Shown piece after piece: positions 30,870 through 40,133 of a DNA stretch of 44,139 nucleotides. Position 1 is the stretch's first letter; every line of letters starts with the position of its first letter. The stretch covers positions 1 to 44,139 of the forward strand of contig JBKPDL010000005.1 of assembly GCA_046727855.1 (NCBI GenBank), read 5' to 3'. The position numbers and the translations under genes are program-made. This DNA is from DASPWV01 sp046727855. GTDB lineage: Bacteria > Acidobacteriota > Vicinamibacteria > Vicinamibacterales > UBA2999. Below the pieces are notes generated by a model. It was given only the letters and a program-made list of their open reading frames with translations, was not told where the DNA came from and searched no databases.

Positions 30870-31388
30870 TTAGGTGCGCGCCGTCGGGAGTTCGAGTCTG
30901 AAGAAAATCGTATCGCGCTCGCCGACCATCGCACGCTTCGTCTGTTGAAATCCCAGCTTCGTCAGCGCTCGTCTCGACGCAACGTTTGGGGCGTCTGTGG
31001 ACGCGCGGATCTCGGGCATTCCGAGTGTTGTAAGGCCGTGATCGATGATCGCGCGGCCGAGTTCGATGGCGAAGCCTTGTCTCCACCGCTCCTCGGCAAT
31101 CGCGAAAAGAAACTCGAGTTCCGGTGGTTCGCGGAAGTGCCAGAAGCCTGCGATCCCGGCGAGTGTGCCGCCATCGTGCGTCCGCCCGCCCCACAGCCCG
31201 TAGCCTTCCGCCTGCATGAGCGCGGCGCCTGTCGCGACGATGGTCTCGGTGCGCTCGAGCGGAACAATCTCGTCATCCCAGAGGAATCGCCTCACACCCG
31301 CCGTTGTCCACAGCGCATGCAGCGCAGGCACGTCGCCCGCCGTGAGCGGTTGAATTGTGAGGCGTGACGTACGTAAAAGGGCCTTTAT
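30870..31388 (-). CDS. GNAT-family N-acetyltransferase
   Basis: Transfers an acetyl group from acetyl-CoA to an unknown amine. RimJ/RimL-like parts: GIAGFWHFREPPELEFLFAI, ERWRQGFAIELGRAIIDHGL, and NVASRRALTKLGFQQTKRAM, the CoA-binding and C-terminal strands. The only standard start in frame is a GTG at 31331, but homology-like sequence (SRLTIQPLTAGDVPALHALW, the first strand) continues upstream of it. The frame runs back to an ATA (31386-31388) preceded by AAGGAG and overlapping the TAA of the upstream ORF, so the start is either a rare AUA or a mutated AUG. 172 aa from there. Confidence 0.75.
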   Translation of the reverse strand: MKALLRTSRLTIQPLTAGDVPALHALWTTAGVRRFLWDDEIVPLERTETIVATGAALMQAEGYGLWGGRTHDGGTLAGIAGFWHFREPPELEFLFAIAEERWRQGFAIELGRAIIDHGLTTLGMPEIRASTDAPNVASRRALTKLGFQQTKRAMVGERDTIFFRLELPTART

Positions 31389-31606
31389 GTGCTCTCCTTC
31401 CGCGAGGGTTGACCGGGGATACGCGGATCGTCAACCGGCGGATCAACATCATCCGGCCCTGCCGGCGGCTCCTGTGTCGGCGCATCGCTGCCGCTCGGCG
31501 GTTCTTCCACCGGTGTGTCCTTCTCCGGCGGCGTCGGTGGCTCTTGAACCGGCCCGTCAACAGACGGCCTTCGCGGTTCATGTGCGATGTTCCGCCCCGA
31601 CGACAT
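31385..31606 (-). CDS. Small Pro/Glu/Asp-rich disordered protein
   Basis: 73 aa with repeated short words QEPPTPPEK, VEEPPSGSD, QEPPAGPDD and DPPVDDPRIP. No signal peptide, membrane segment or family recognised; predicted disordered. Its ATG is three bases after the stop of the PBP gene, and its TAA overlaps the putative start of the GNAT gene, so it sits in a tight three-gene operon. The PBP has a similar Pro-rich C-terminal tail, so this ORF may be a split-off or out-of-frame extension of that tail. Its own expression is not certain. Confidence 0.5.
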   Translation of the reverse strand: MSSGRNIAHEPRRPSVDGPVQEPPTPPEKDTPVEEPPSGSDAPTQEPPAGPDDVDPPVDDPRIPGQPSRKEST

Positions 31607-31608
31607 GA

Positions 31609-34209
31609 CTAGTGCACTTGCGGCGGACGCCGCGGAGCTGGAGCTGCAGGCGGGGCCTTCTCCACTCGCGATCCTGGGATCACAGGACCATCCGGCTCCG
31701 GCGGCGCCGTGGGCGCCGGTGCACCAGGAATGATTGGAGCCAACCCGTCATCCGGCTTTGGTTTGTCCTCCGCTTTCGGTGTCGCGTTCGGTTTTTCGTC
31801 CACCTTCGGTTTTTCGTCGACCTTGGGTTTCTCCTCAGGTTTGGGCGCAGGCGCTGGACTCGGTGGCGCGGGCGGCTTCGCCTCAGGAGGCTCGCTCGTG
31901 GTCGGCAGCGTGATGATCCGCGGCGCCGGCTTCTCCAGCATGAACGCCGGAGGCGGCGTCACTGGCCGATTCGGATCGATCGGGGTCGATTGCGCAGCCT
32001 CCGGCGGTGGCGAGAGTACGGCAGGAGCTGCCGGTTGCGGCGTCCCCGACTCGGCGCCGCCCGCACGTTGCACCGGTGGCGGCATCATCGACGGATCTGA
32101 ATATGGCGTGCTGTATGGAGACGGATACGGCGCGGGCATCGTCTCGACGGGCACGCCGTGCGGCAACATACAGGGCGGCGGCACGCGATCAGCCGGCATC
32201 ATCTCTTCGTAGACACTTGGCTCGCGTACTCTGCCGCCGACGGGCATTACGTCGGGATGATTGGGCTCGTACGGCGCCGGCTCGTCTATCGGTTCGTTGC
32301 ATTCGTCCGTCGCGAGCATGCCGCTCAGCCGGCAGATTCTCACCTTCACCAGCGTGCCAGGCATGTCGAACCAATGATCCTTGATACCGCTCATGGCGCT
32401 GCTCATGAAGCGAACCCACGCCGGCACGGCAATGACGCTCGCAAACCCGCGGTTCATGATCGGCCGCGGCTTGTCGACACCAAACCACACGCCCGTGACC
32501 AGACTCGGAGTGAAGCCGACGAACCACGCGTCGGTATACTCCTGCGAAGTGCCGGTTTTGCCCGCCGCGTGCAGCTTGAACCCCTGTGCTCGCACCGCCG
32601 CCGCGGTTCCGTAATCCAGCACGTCCGACATCATGCTTGCCATCATGTAGGCGGTTGCTTCCGATAAGACCCTGCGTTCGCTGGCGGGAGCGACGTAGAC
32701 CTCACGTCCATAGCGATCCGCGACGTGCCGAATCAGGGTCGGCTCCTTCCACACGCCACGGTTCGCAAACACTCCATAAGCGGAGGTCAGCTCATAGAGC
32801 GTCACCTCGCCGGTGCCGAGCGCGAGTGCCGGCACCGCTGGCAGCGGCGAATTGATTCCCATGCGCTGCACCAGATCGAGCGTGCGATGAATGCCGACCT
32901 CCTGCAGGAGGTGCGCAGCCGCGCGGTTGCTCGACAACGCGAGAGCCGTGCGCAGGTTCGTGACGTTGGTCTCGTGCTCGCCGTTCGGCAGCCATGGACC
33001 CTCGGGGGTGAGGATGGGTTGGTCGAGCCCGTCAAGCTGTGATCCCGGTGACAATCCTGACTCGAGCGCCGCCGCGAAAATGAACGGCTTGAACGCAGAA
33101 CCGGGCTGGCGACGCGCTTCGGTGGCGCGGTTGTAGGGGGTTTCGTGAAAGCTCCGTCCGCCCACGATCGCTTTCACGAAGCCGGTTTGCGGATCGATGG
33201 CGACCAGCGCGCCCTGAAGCGGGTCTTGGCCGCCGCTCACCCCGCGCAAGCGCATCGCGATGACGTTTTCCGCCAGGCGTTGAAGATTGCGATCGAGCGT
33301 GGTGTAAACGCGAAGGCCGCCCGTGTAAACCGCGTCCGCGCCAAACCGGTCGATCAGCTCACGCGTCACGGCGTCCCGGAAGTATTCGGCGCCATGCGCG
33401 TGACGAGGATCGGGCACGGCGGCTTTGTCGCCGTTCACCAGCATGGCTTTCACTGGCGTTTGCGATGCCGTGTCGAATTCGTCGTCGCTGAGCATGCCGT
33501 TTTCGTGCAGCAGCGCGAGAACGATGTCTCGACGCTCCCTGCAGGCTTGAGGGTTTTTGCTGGGGGAGTAGATTGAGGGTCCCTTGATCACACCGGCAAG
33601 CGTCGCGGCCTCACCAGGGCTCAGCCGGGCAGCGGGCTTGCCGAAATAGCCTATCGATGCCGCCTCGATTCCGTAATAGCCATCGCCGAAATAGACGCGG
33701 TTCAAATAGGCTTCCAGGATGGCGCGCTTGGAATAGCGCTCTTCGAGTCGCCGCGCCAGAATCGCTTCGATGATCTTTCGGCGGTACGTGCGATCACGAT
33801 CGAGCAGCATCGATCGCACGAGCTGCTGGGTAATCGTGCTGCCGCCTTCAACAATCTCTCCGGCCCGCGTGTTTGCAACAAAGGCCGCGACGATGCGGCG
33901 GAGATCGATGCCGTCGTGGTCGAAAAAGCGGCGGTCCTCGGTGACCAGCACGGCGTTGGTCAGATGAGGAGACATTTGCTCGAGCCGGACTGTGATTCGG
34001 TGCTCTTCGAACACCGCTCCGACCAGGTTGTTGTTGCTGTCGTATAAGAGAGTCGATTCCGGGCCGACGTCCAGCGTGAGTCGATCAGCGAGCTTCTCCA
34101 TCTCGCTTCTGAACTGCCACAGCCGATGCACGGCCAGGCCTGCGACGACACCGAGTGCAATCAGCACAGCCCATGCCACCGATACCAGCGCCGTGCGTCG
34201 TCTAGTCAT
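31609..34209 (-). CDS. Class A penicillin-binding protein (PBP1A-like)
   Basis: 866 aa bifunctional peptidoglycan synthase. An N-terminal membrane anchor covers residues 7-29. The GT51 glycosyltransferase has Glu91 in EDRRFFDHDGID, then GGSTITQQLVRSMLLDRDR, RRKIIEAILARRLEERYSK and YLNRVYFGDGYYGIEAA. The transpeptidase has the Ser nucleophile in RQPGSAFKPFIFAAALESG, the SSN motif (ALSSNRAAAH), and KTGTSQEYTDAWFVGFTP. The C-terminal about 190 residues are Pro/Lys-rich and disordered, with VDEKPKVDEKPNATPKAEDK repeats, an extension beyond the usual PBP length. It polymerises and cross-links glycan strands in the periplasm. Confidence 0.94.
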   Translation of the reverse strand: MTRRRTALVSVAWAVLIALGVVAGLAVHRLWQFRSEMEKLADRLTLDVGPESTLLYDSNNNLVGAVFEEHRITVRLEQMSPHLTNAVLVTEDRRFFDHDGIDLRRIVAAFVANTRAGEIVEGGSTITQQLVRSMLLDRDRTYRRKIIEAILARRLEERYSKRAILEAYLNRVYFGDGYYGIEAASIGYFGKPAARLSPGEAATLAGVIKGPSIYSPSKNPQACRERRDIVLALLHENGMLSDDEFDTASQTPVKAMLVNGDKAAVPDPRHAHGAEYFRDAVTRELIDRFGADAVYTGGLRVYTTLDRNLQRLAENVIAMRLRGVSGGQDPLQGALVAIDPQTGFVKAIVGGRSFHETPYNRATEARRQPGSAFKPFIFAAALESGLSPGSQLDGLDQPILTPEGPWLPNGEHETNVTNLRTALALSSNRAAAHLLQEVGIHRTLDLVQRMGINSPLPAVPALALGTGEVTLYELTSAYGVFANRGVWKEPTLIRHVADRYGREVYVAPASERRVLSEATAYMMASMMSDVLDYGTAAAVRAQGFKLHAAGKTGTSQEYTDAWFVGFTPSLVTGVWFGVDKPRPIMNRGFASVIAVPAWVRFMSSAMSGIKDHWFDMPGTLVKVRICRLSGMLATDECNEPIDEPAPYEPNHPDVMPVGGRVREPSVYEEMMPADRVPPPCMLPHGVPVETMPAPYPSPYSTPYSDPSMMPPPVQRAGGAESGTPQPAAPAVLSPPPEAAQSTPIDPNRPVTPPPAFMLEKPAPRIITLPTTSEPPEAKPPAPPSPAPAPKPEEKPKVDEKPKVDEKPNATPKAEDKPKPDDGLAPIIPGAPAPTAPPEPDGPVIPGSRVEKAPPAAPAPRRPPQVH

Positions 34210-34324
34210 CGTCCTTCTCCACTAATTCGTTCAATCAGCAAGGGAGGTGCCGTCGAATCGGCCGCCCTGCGAGGAGATCTGAGGTGAGTTACGGTCGAGT
34301 ATGCCTATTTCTGGAAGCGGACTG

Positions 34325-34369
34325 CTCTCGAGCTCAGGTATGATCCCACCACTCTCGAGGAGGCTCCAC
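34325..34369 (+). promoter_or_regulatory. Candidate promoter/operator of the sulfite-oxidase-like gene
   Basis: TATGAT (34339-34344) as a possible -10 box sits between two exact copies of CTCTCGAG (34325-34332 and 34352-34359). GAGGAGG, six bases before the ATG at 34370, is a strong ribosome binding site and overlaps the second copy. The rest of the 160-base gap after the divergent PBP gene shows nothing recognisable. Confidence 0.35.
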
Positions 34370-35530
34370 ATGGTGACGCGCCGCACGCTACTTCGTCAGG
34401 CCGGTCTCGCCGGCCTCGGTCTGACTATCTCGGACCTGAACGCCTATGGCTTTCCTGCCTCCTGGATACAGAGCGACGAGGAAGTCGTTCCTTTCACCGA
34501 CGTCCCTGCGGATTTCGTTACCGTGAACGCGCAGAACGGCCGGGTTTCCGGGCTCGACCTGCGTCAGCTCTCGGCCTTCGTCACGCCGGAGAACAACTAC
34601 TTTGTCGTCGCGCATTACGGCGTCCCCACGATCGACCTCGCGACCTGGAAACTGGAGATTAGAGGACGCGTCGCAAACCCGAGGAGCTACACACTCGACG
34701 ATTTGAAGAAGCGCGGACGCGCCGAGCGGACGTGCGCGTTCGAGTGCGGCGGCAATCGCGCCACCGGCATCATGAACCGTATGATCGGCAACTCGCGCTG
34801 GACCGGCACGAGCTTGAAGGCGCTCGTCGACGAAGCCAAGCCGCTTGCGGACGCGCGTGAGCTGGTGTGCTGGGGCGCAGACGAAGGTGAAGAAACGATT
34901 CGCAACGAGAAGTACCGTCAGAACTTCGCGCGCTCGCTCACGCTCGACGATCTTGCCAAGTCGGAAGCTATTCTTGCGTGGGAGATGAATGGTCAGCCGC
35001 TCACCGCTGACCACGGTTTTCCGCTTCGGGTCGTCGTGCCAGGGTGGTACGGCGTGCAGAACGTCAAATGGCTCAACGCTCTCGAGGTGTCACACGAACG
35101 CTTCATGGGACGATTCCAGGCACGCGACTACGTCACCATCATGGGTCGCCGCGCCGGCGATAAGACCGAGTGGATTGAGACTTCCGTCACGAAAATGCGC
35201 ACGAAATCGATGATCGCGAGGGTCACACGCCCAAAGAACAGCGGCCTCACCGTGCTTGGTGTCGCGATTACGGACGGCACACCGCTCAAAACGGTCGAAG
35301 TGCAGGTGGACGAGGGACCCTGGGTTGCCGCAAAGCTGGACGCGCCGCCGAATCCTTATGCGTGGACCTGGTTCCGCGCCGAAGTTCCCGCGCCTGCGGC
35401 AGGTCCGCACACGATCGCATCGAGAGCGACAGACGCGCTTGGCCGCACACAGCCTCCCGATCTCGAGATGAAAAAGACGAACTGGGAGAACAACGCGATC
35501 TGGCAGAGGAAAATCGACGTCGGTTCCTAA
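34370..35530 (+). CDS. Tat-exported sulfite oxidase-family molybdopterin enzyme
   Basis: 386 aa. The start at 34370 gives the twin-arginine signal VTRRTLLRQAGLAGLGLTIS and has a GAGGAGG site. The molybdopterin-binding domain (about residues 60-240) has the Cys ligand in ERTCAFECGGNRATG and the conserved GWYGVQNVKWLNALEV. A C-terminal Mo-co dimerisation domain (about 270-386) has LGVAITDGTPLKTVEVQVD and APAAGPHTIASRATDALG. It would oxidise sulfite, or reduce another small oxyanion or sulfoxide, in the periplasm. No cytochrome partner is adjacent. Its stop codon lies inside the first unit of repeat array D. Confidence 0.88.
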   Translation: MVTRRTLLRQAGLAGLGLTISDLNAYGFPASWIQSDEEVVPFTDVPADFVTVNAQNGRVSGLDLRQLSAFVTPENNYFVVAHYGVPTIDLATWKLEIRGRVANPRSYTLDDLKKRGRAERTCAFECGGNRATGIMNRMIGNSRWTGTSLKALVDEAKPLADARELVCWGADEGEETIRNEKYRQNFARSLTLDDLAKSEAILAWEMNGQPLTADHGFPLRVVVPGWYGVQNVKWLNALEVSHERFMGRFQARDYVTIMGRRAGDKTEWIETSVTKMRTKSMIARVTRPKNSGLTVLGVAITDGTPLKTVEVQVDEGPWVAAKLDAPPNPYAWTWFRAEVPAPAAGPHTIASRATDALGRTQPPDLEMKKTNWENNAIWQRKIDVGS

Positions 35531-35756
35531 CGGACGTTCCTTACGTGGGTTCCTCACGTGGGTTCACGACGGTTCCTCACGGTCGTTCCTCACGTGAGTT
35601 CCTTACGGCAGTTCACGGTCGTTCCGAATGGAAGTTCGTTAGCCGGGATGTTCACTGAACAGCGTTAAGAACTTCGTAAAACCGAACCGACGGGAACAAC
35701 GGTGAGGAACAGACGTAAGGAACCGCTGGAAGGAACCTACGTGGCACGGATGCGGA
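35521..35756. repeat. Strand-switching short-unit array D (GGTTCCTCACG units)
   Basis: Fills the gap between two convergent genes. About nine forward units (CGGTTCCTAACGG, CGTTCCTTACGTGG, GGGTTCCTCACGTGG and variants with 0-4 extra bases) run to about 35640. Inverted units (GGTGAGGAAC, CGTAAGGAACCG, AAGGAACCTACG) run from about 35680 to 35745. The stop TAA of the upstream enzyme (35528-35530) is part of the first unit. Folding would pair the halves into one large hairpin, a plausible bidirectional terminator. Confidence 0.85.
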
Positions 35757-35758
35757 TG

Positions 35759-36136
35759 CTACGTGATCCGATTAATCATGAACGTCGCAGTGTTGTGGAA
35801 GAATTCGCGCAGCAGTTCGGTGACATCGTCAGGTAGTCCCGTACTGTCGAGCGCGCGATCCATGAGCAGCACCCACCGATCGCGCGCCGCCTGGTCGATC
35901 GCGAAGGGCATATGGCGCATCCGCAGCCGCGGGTGTCCACGTTGCTCGATGTAGCGCGGCGGTCCGCCGAACCGTCCAATGAGGAAGTCGCGCAGCCGTT
36001 CTTCAGCGCCGGCGAGATCGTGTTTCGGATACAGCGCGCCAAGAATTGGATCGTGCGGTACCTGCGCGTAGAAGGCCTGGATCAAACGGGAGAAGCCGTC
36101 CTCGCCGATGCGCGCGTAGACGTCGAGTTCTGTCAC
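35759..36136 (-). CDS. Truncated haemoglobin, group II-like
   Basis: 125 aa 2-on-2 globin that binds haem and oxygen or NO. TELDVYARIGEDGFSRLIQA is the start of helix B with the Tyr region (FYAQVPHDPILGALYP). IEQRGHPRLRMRHMPFAID contains the proximal His F8 area, and RDRWVLLMDRALDSTGLPDD with the Trp G8 is characteristic of group II (GlbO/YjbI). Its start is 10 bases from the start of the divergent coiled-coil gene, so the two share a promoter region. The 3' end meets repeat array D. Confidence 0.88.
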   Translation of the reverse strand: MTELDVYARIGEDGFSRLIQAFYAQVPHDPILGALYPKHDLAGAEERLRDFLIGRFGGPPRYIEQRGHPRLRMRHMPFAIDQAARDRWVLLMDRALDSTGLPDDVTELLREFFHNTATFMINRIT

Positions 36137-36146
36137 AATGTGAAGT

Positions 36147-36446
36147 ATGTCGGATGACGCGCCGAAGAGTGCACTAGAGCTCGCGATGGAACGGCTGCGG
36201 CGGAAAGATGCCGAAGAAGGCGTGGTCGAGCGCGCGATCAGCGCCGATCAAAAAGCCGAGATCGCCGAGGTGCGTTCAGTCTATAGCGCGAAGATCGCAC
36301 AGGAAGAAATCCTCTATAAGTCGCAACTCGCCACCGTCTGGGAGCCTGAGGAACGCGCCAAACTCGAAGAGGGCTATCGCCGCGAGATTCAGCGGCTTGG
36401 TGACGAACGCGATCGGAAGATCGAACGCGCGCGCGAAAGGAAGTAA
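36147..36446 (+). CDS. Small charged helical protein
   Basis: 99 aa, no recognised family. Almost entirely Glu/Lys/Arg/Ala-rich helix: LELAMERLRRKDAEEGVVER, AEIAEVRSVYSAKIAQEEIL, EERAKLEEGYRREIQRLGDE, probably a coiled coil. A short conserved-looking KSQLATVWEP sits in the middle. No signal or membrane segment. Divergent from the truncated haemoglobin gene. Its TAA stop is the first codon of an array unit (TAAGAACGAAGAACG). Confidence 0.65.
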   Translation: MSDDAPKSALELAMERLRRKDAEEGVVERAISADQKAEIAEVRSVYSAKIAQEEILYKSQLATVWEPEERAKLEEGYRREIQRLGDERDRKIERARERK

Positions 36447-36468
36447 GAACGAAGAACGAAGGTAACTG

Positions 36469-36765
36469 GTGAGCGGGTTTCTCCTGTACTTTGCTCGCGA
36501 TTCTGGCCATGCGTCGCACTGCGCACGGGAGTGGCCTGGGCCGGTGTGGCGGGTCGTGGAGCGCACATTCGTCTGGCTCAATCAGTTTCGCCGCCTGCGC
36601 GCAGTCGGACAAACGGCCCGACATCTCGGGTGCGCGCTGATTTGCTGGCAGTCGCTGCGCAGGATGTGGACTCGCGCGATTAGACCAGTGAATGAGCGCA
36701 CTGCCGCCTTCGCGCCATCGCACCGAATTCCCGGCATTGACTTTCCCCACACAGTTGACGAGTGA
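36469..36765 (+). mobile_element. IS5-family transposase C-terminal remnant
   Basis: The frame reads PVWRVVERTFVWLNQFRRLR, then HLGCALICWQSLRR, the C-terminal part of IS5/IS4-type DDE transposases (VVERTFAWL carries the catalytic Glu, and G-C-A-L-I-C-W follows about 25 residues later). The stretch between them (AVGQTAR) is shorter than usual, and the N-terminal DD half is missing. No terminal inverted repeats were found around it, so the element is dead. Confidence 0.65.
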
Positions 36766-36785
36766 GGCTTCACACGGGCCGATAG

Positions 36786-36920
36786 AGGTCACTGGACCCA
36801 TCACAATGCAAAGGGCTTGTAGAGGTCTCATCGAGACCTGGTCTGTTCGTCTGGCACTGTCACATCGTCGAGCACGAAGACCACGAGATGATGCGGCCGT
36901 ACCGCATCGGTCCCGCGTAA
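36786..36920 (+). pseudogene. Multicopper oxidase C-terminal remnant
   Basis: The open frame ends GLFVWHCHIVEHEDHEMMRP followed by YRIGPA and a TAA at 36918. H-C-H-x3-H-x4-M is the type 1/type 3 copper site at the C-terminus of multicopper oxidases. The frame has a stop at 36783 and lacks the rest of the enzyme, which is normally about 450-550 residues. The remnant is almost unmutated in the copper motif, so the loss is recent or the rest was displaced by rearrangement. Confidence 0.75.
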
Positions 36921-37010
36921 CCGAGAGAACCTGACTACTGCAGGCGCCTCTGGCGGAAGGCCACACATCCTTTAGTGGTTTTCCGCCGTGGTCCTTTACG
37001 TTCTTCGTTC

Positions 37011-38864
<1,854 letters not shown>

Positions 38865-38867
38865 CGA

Positions 38868-39977
38868 TTACACAGATTTGGAATCGGGGTTAGGAAGCAT
38901 CACGTCGCGAACGAGCTGACTCAGATCTGTGCATGCGCCGAGGAACTGGCGCAGCGTGCGCCGCGTGGGCGGGTAATCGTCGAACTCCTCCACGCCAAGA
39001 CCGCCTTCGTCGTAGGCGCGGCGGAAGTCCGCAAAGCGGCGATACAGGTCATCGACGATCGTGCTCGAGACTGGCGTCTCGATCCGGGATTTCACTTCGA
39101 CGTCGCTTACGACAAAGCGCTTCTGCCACGTTGATGGCGGCGAGATGACCACGTCGCCGCCGATGAACTCGCTCCAGTGCATGTGATTGCGGAACGCGGC
39201 CGATAACAACCGCACGCGGTAGCCACGCTCGCGGAAGAGCCGATAGGTTTTCTTGAACACCGCGACGCCGGCCCATTCGAGATGTCCCGGATCGGTGCTG
39301 ATACTGTCCTTTTCCATCGCGACCTTGAGCCAGTCGTCCAAACGGCCGACCATGATCGTGCACACCGGTCCCATCGACGCGATGTCCTCACCGGCGGCTT
39401 CGCGCCGCCGCAATCCGCGCTCCACCGCTTCAGCCACAGCGACGCACTGCGGCAGCGTGAACGACACGGTTGCGTTGATGCTGATGCCACGTGCGGTCGC
39501 CTCTTCGATGGCGGCAACGCCGGCGCGCGTGGCCGGGATCTTCACAACCATATTGGGCGCGAGTGCGCTGAACCGCTGCGCCTGCGCGAGAATCGCCGCC
39601 GTGTTGCGATAGAGGCGCGGATCGGTCTGGATCGACAACCGTCCGTCGCGGCCGCGGTGAGCGGTGAAGGCCGGCAGCAGCAGCGCGGCGGCTTCAGCCG
39701 AGAGCTGCTCCACGGCCGCCCACGCCACTTCGTCCTCAGTCGCGGCCGGCATCGCACGAGCGATCGTGGCAATGCGGGGACGCCATTCGGCGGCCCGCGA
39801 CTTCAACACCGTGTGGGCGATGATAGGATTGCAGGTGGCACCGACTGCGCCATGCTCGATCGCGAAGCGCAACTCGTCCACATCGGCGGAGTCATTCCAC
39901 AGACACGTCGCCGTAGTCTGCGTCATCTGGTGCAGCGGACTTTTCCACGTCGTGCCGGTGGCCATTGCTTGGATCAT
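38868..39977 (-). CDS. Transaldolase-family enzyme in the inositol cluster
   Basis: About 369 aa TIM-barrel of the transaldolase family. The barrel start is TTATCLWNDSADVDELRFAI, with GAVGATCNPIIAHTVLK. The Schiff-base Lys lies in NMVVKIPATRAGVAAIEEAT, and NATVSFTLPQCVAVAEAVER follows. The C-terminal half has HWSEFIGGDVVISPPSTWQK. Longer than sugar-metabolism transaldolases of the 220-aa type. Lying between iolE-like and iolD genes, it may cleave or rearrange a late inositol intermediate, in place of or alongside the IolJ aldolase; this is inference. Start candidates are ATG 39977, ATG 39965 and a TTG at 39992; no clear ribosome binding site. Confidence 0.82.
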   Translation of the reverse strand: MIQAMATGTTWKSPLHQMTQTTATCLWNDSADVDELRFAIEHGAVGATCNPIIAHTVLKSRAAEWRPRIATIARAMPAATEDEVAWAAVEQLSAEAAALLLPAFTAHRGRDGRLSIQTDPRLYRNTAAILAQAQRFSALAPNMVVKIPATRAGVAAIEEATARGISINATVSFTLPQCVAVAEAVERGLRRREAAGEDIASMGPVCTIMVGRLDDWLKVAMEKDSISTDPGHLEWAGVAVFKKTYRLFRERGYRVRLLSAAFRNHMHWSEFIGGDVVISPPSTWQKRFVVSDVEVKSRIETPVSSTIVDDLYRRFADFRRAYDEGGLGVEEFDDYPPTRRTLRQFLGACTDLSQLVRDVMLPNPDSKSV

Positions 39978-39997
39978 ACGCGCAACCGTCAAGAGAT

Positions 39998-40126
39998 CGC
40001 CACGAAGACACGAAGGGCTCGAAGCCGGAGGCCCGGCGCGAGGCGATGCCTCGCCGGGCCGTTCTTCACGAAGATATTCCGAGTGCGCCTCGTGTTGCTT
40101 CTTCGTGGCCTTCGCGCCTTCGTGGC
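39998..40126. repeat. Strand-switching short-unit array E (CCACGAAG units)
   Basis: Fills the gap between two minus-strand genes. Left arm CGCCACGAAGACACGAAGGG starts at 39998; right arm (40097-40126) is TTCTTCGTGGCCTTCGCGCC then TTCGTGGCG, its inverse with few changes. The centre holds a separate hairpin, GCCCGGCG-CG-AGGC/GCCT-CGCCGGGC (40031-40059, 12 pairs with a 2-base bulge). It lies upstream of the transaldolase start, where a ribosome binding site would be expected. Confidence 0.85.
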
Positions 40127-40133
40127 GGTCTTT

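Noticed and set aside
30870..30900. tRNA-like GTTCGAGTC word
   Set aside because: Lies in the GNAT coding sequence; no acceptor stem or cloverleaf around it.
31273..31581. 102-codon Arg-rich minus-strand ORF
   Set aside because: Out of frame with both the GNAT gene and the Pro-rich ORF, which fit the operon spacing better.
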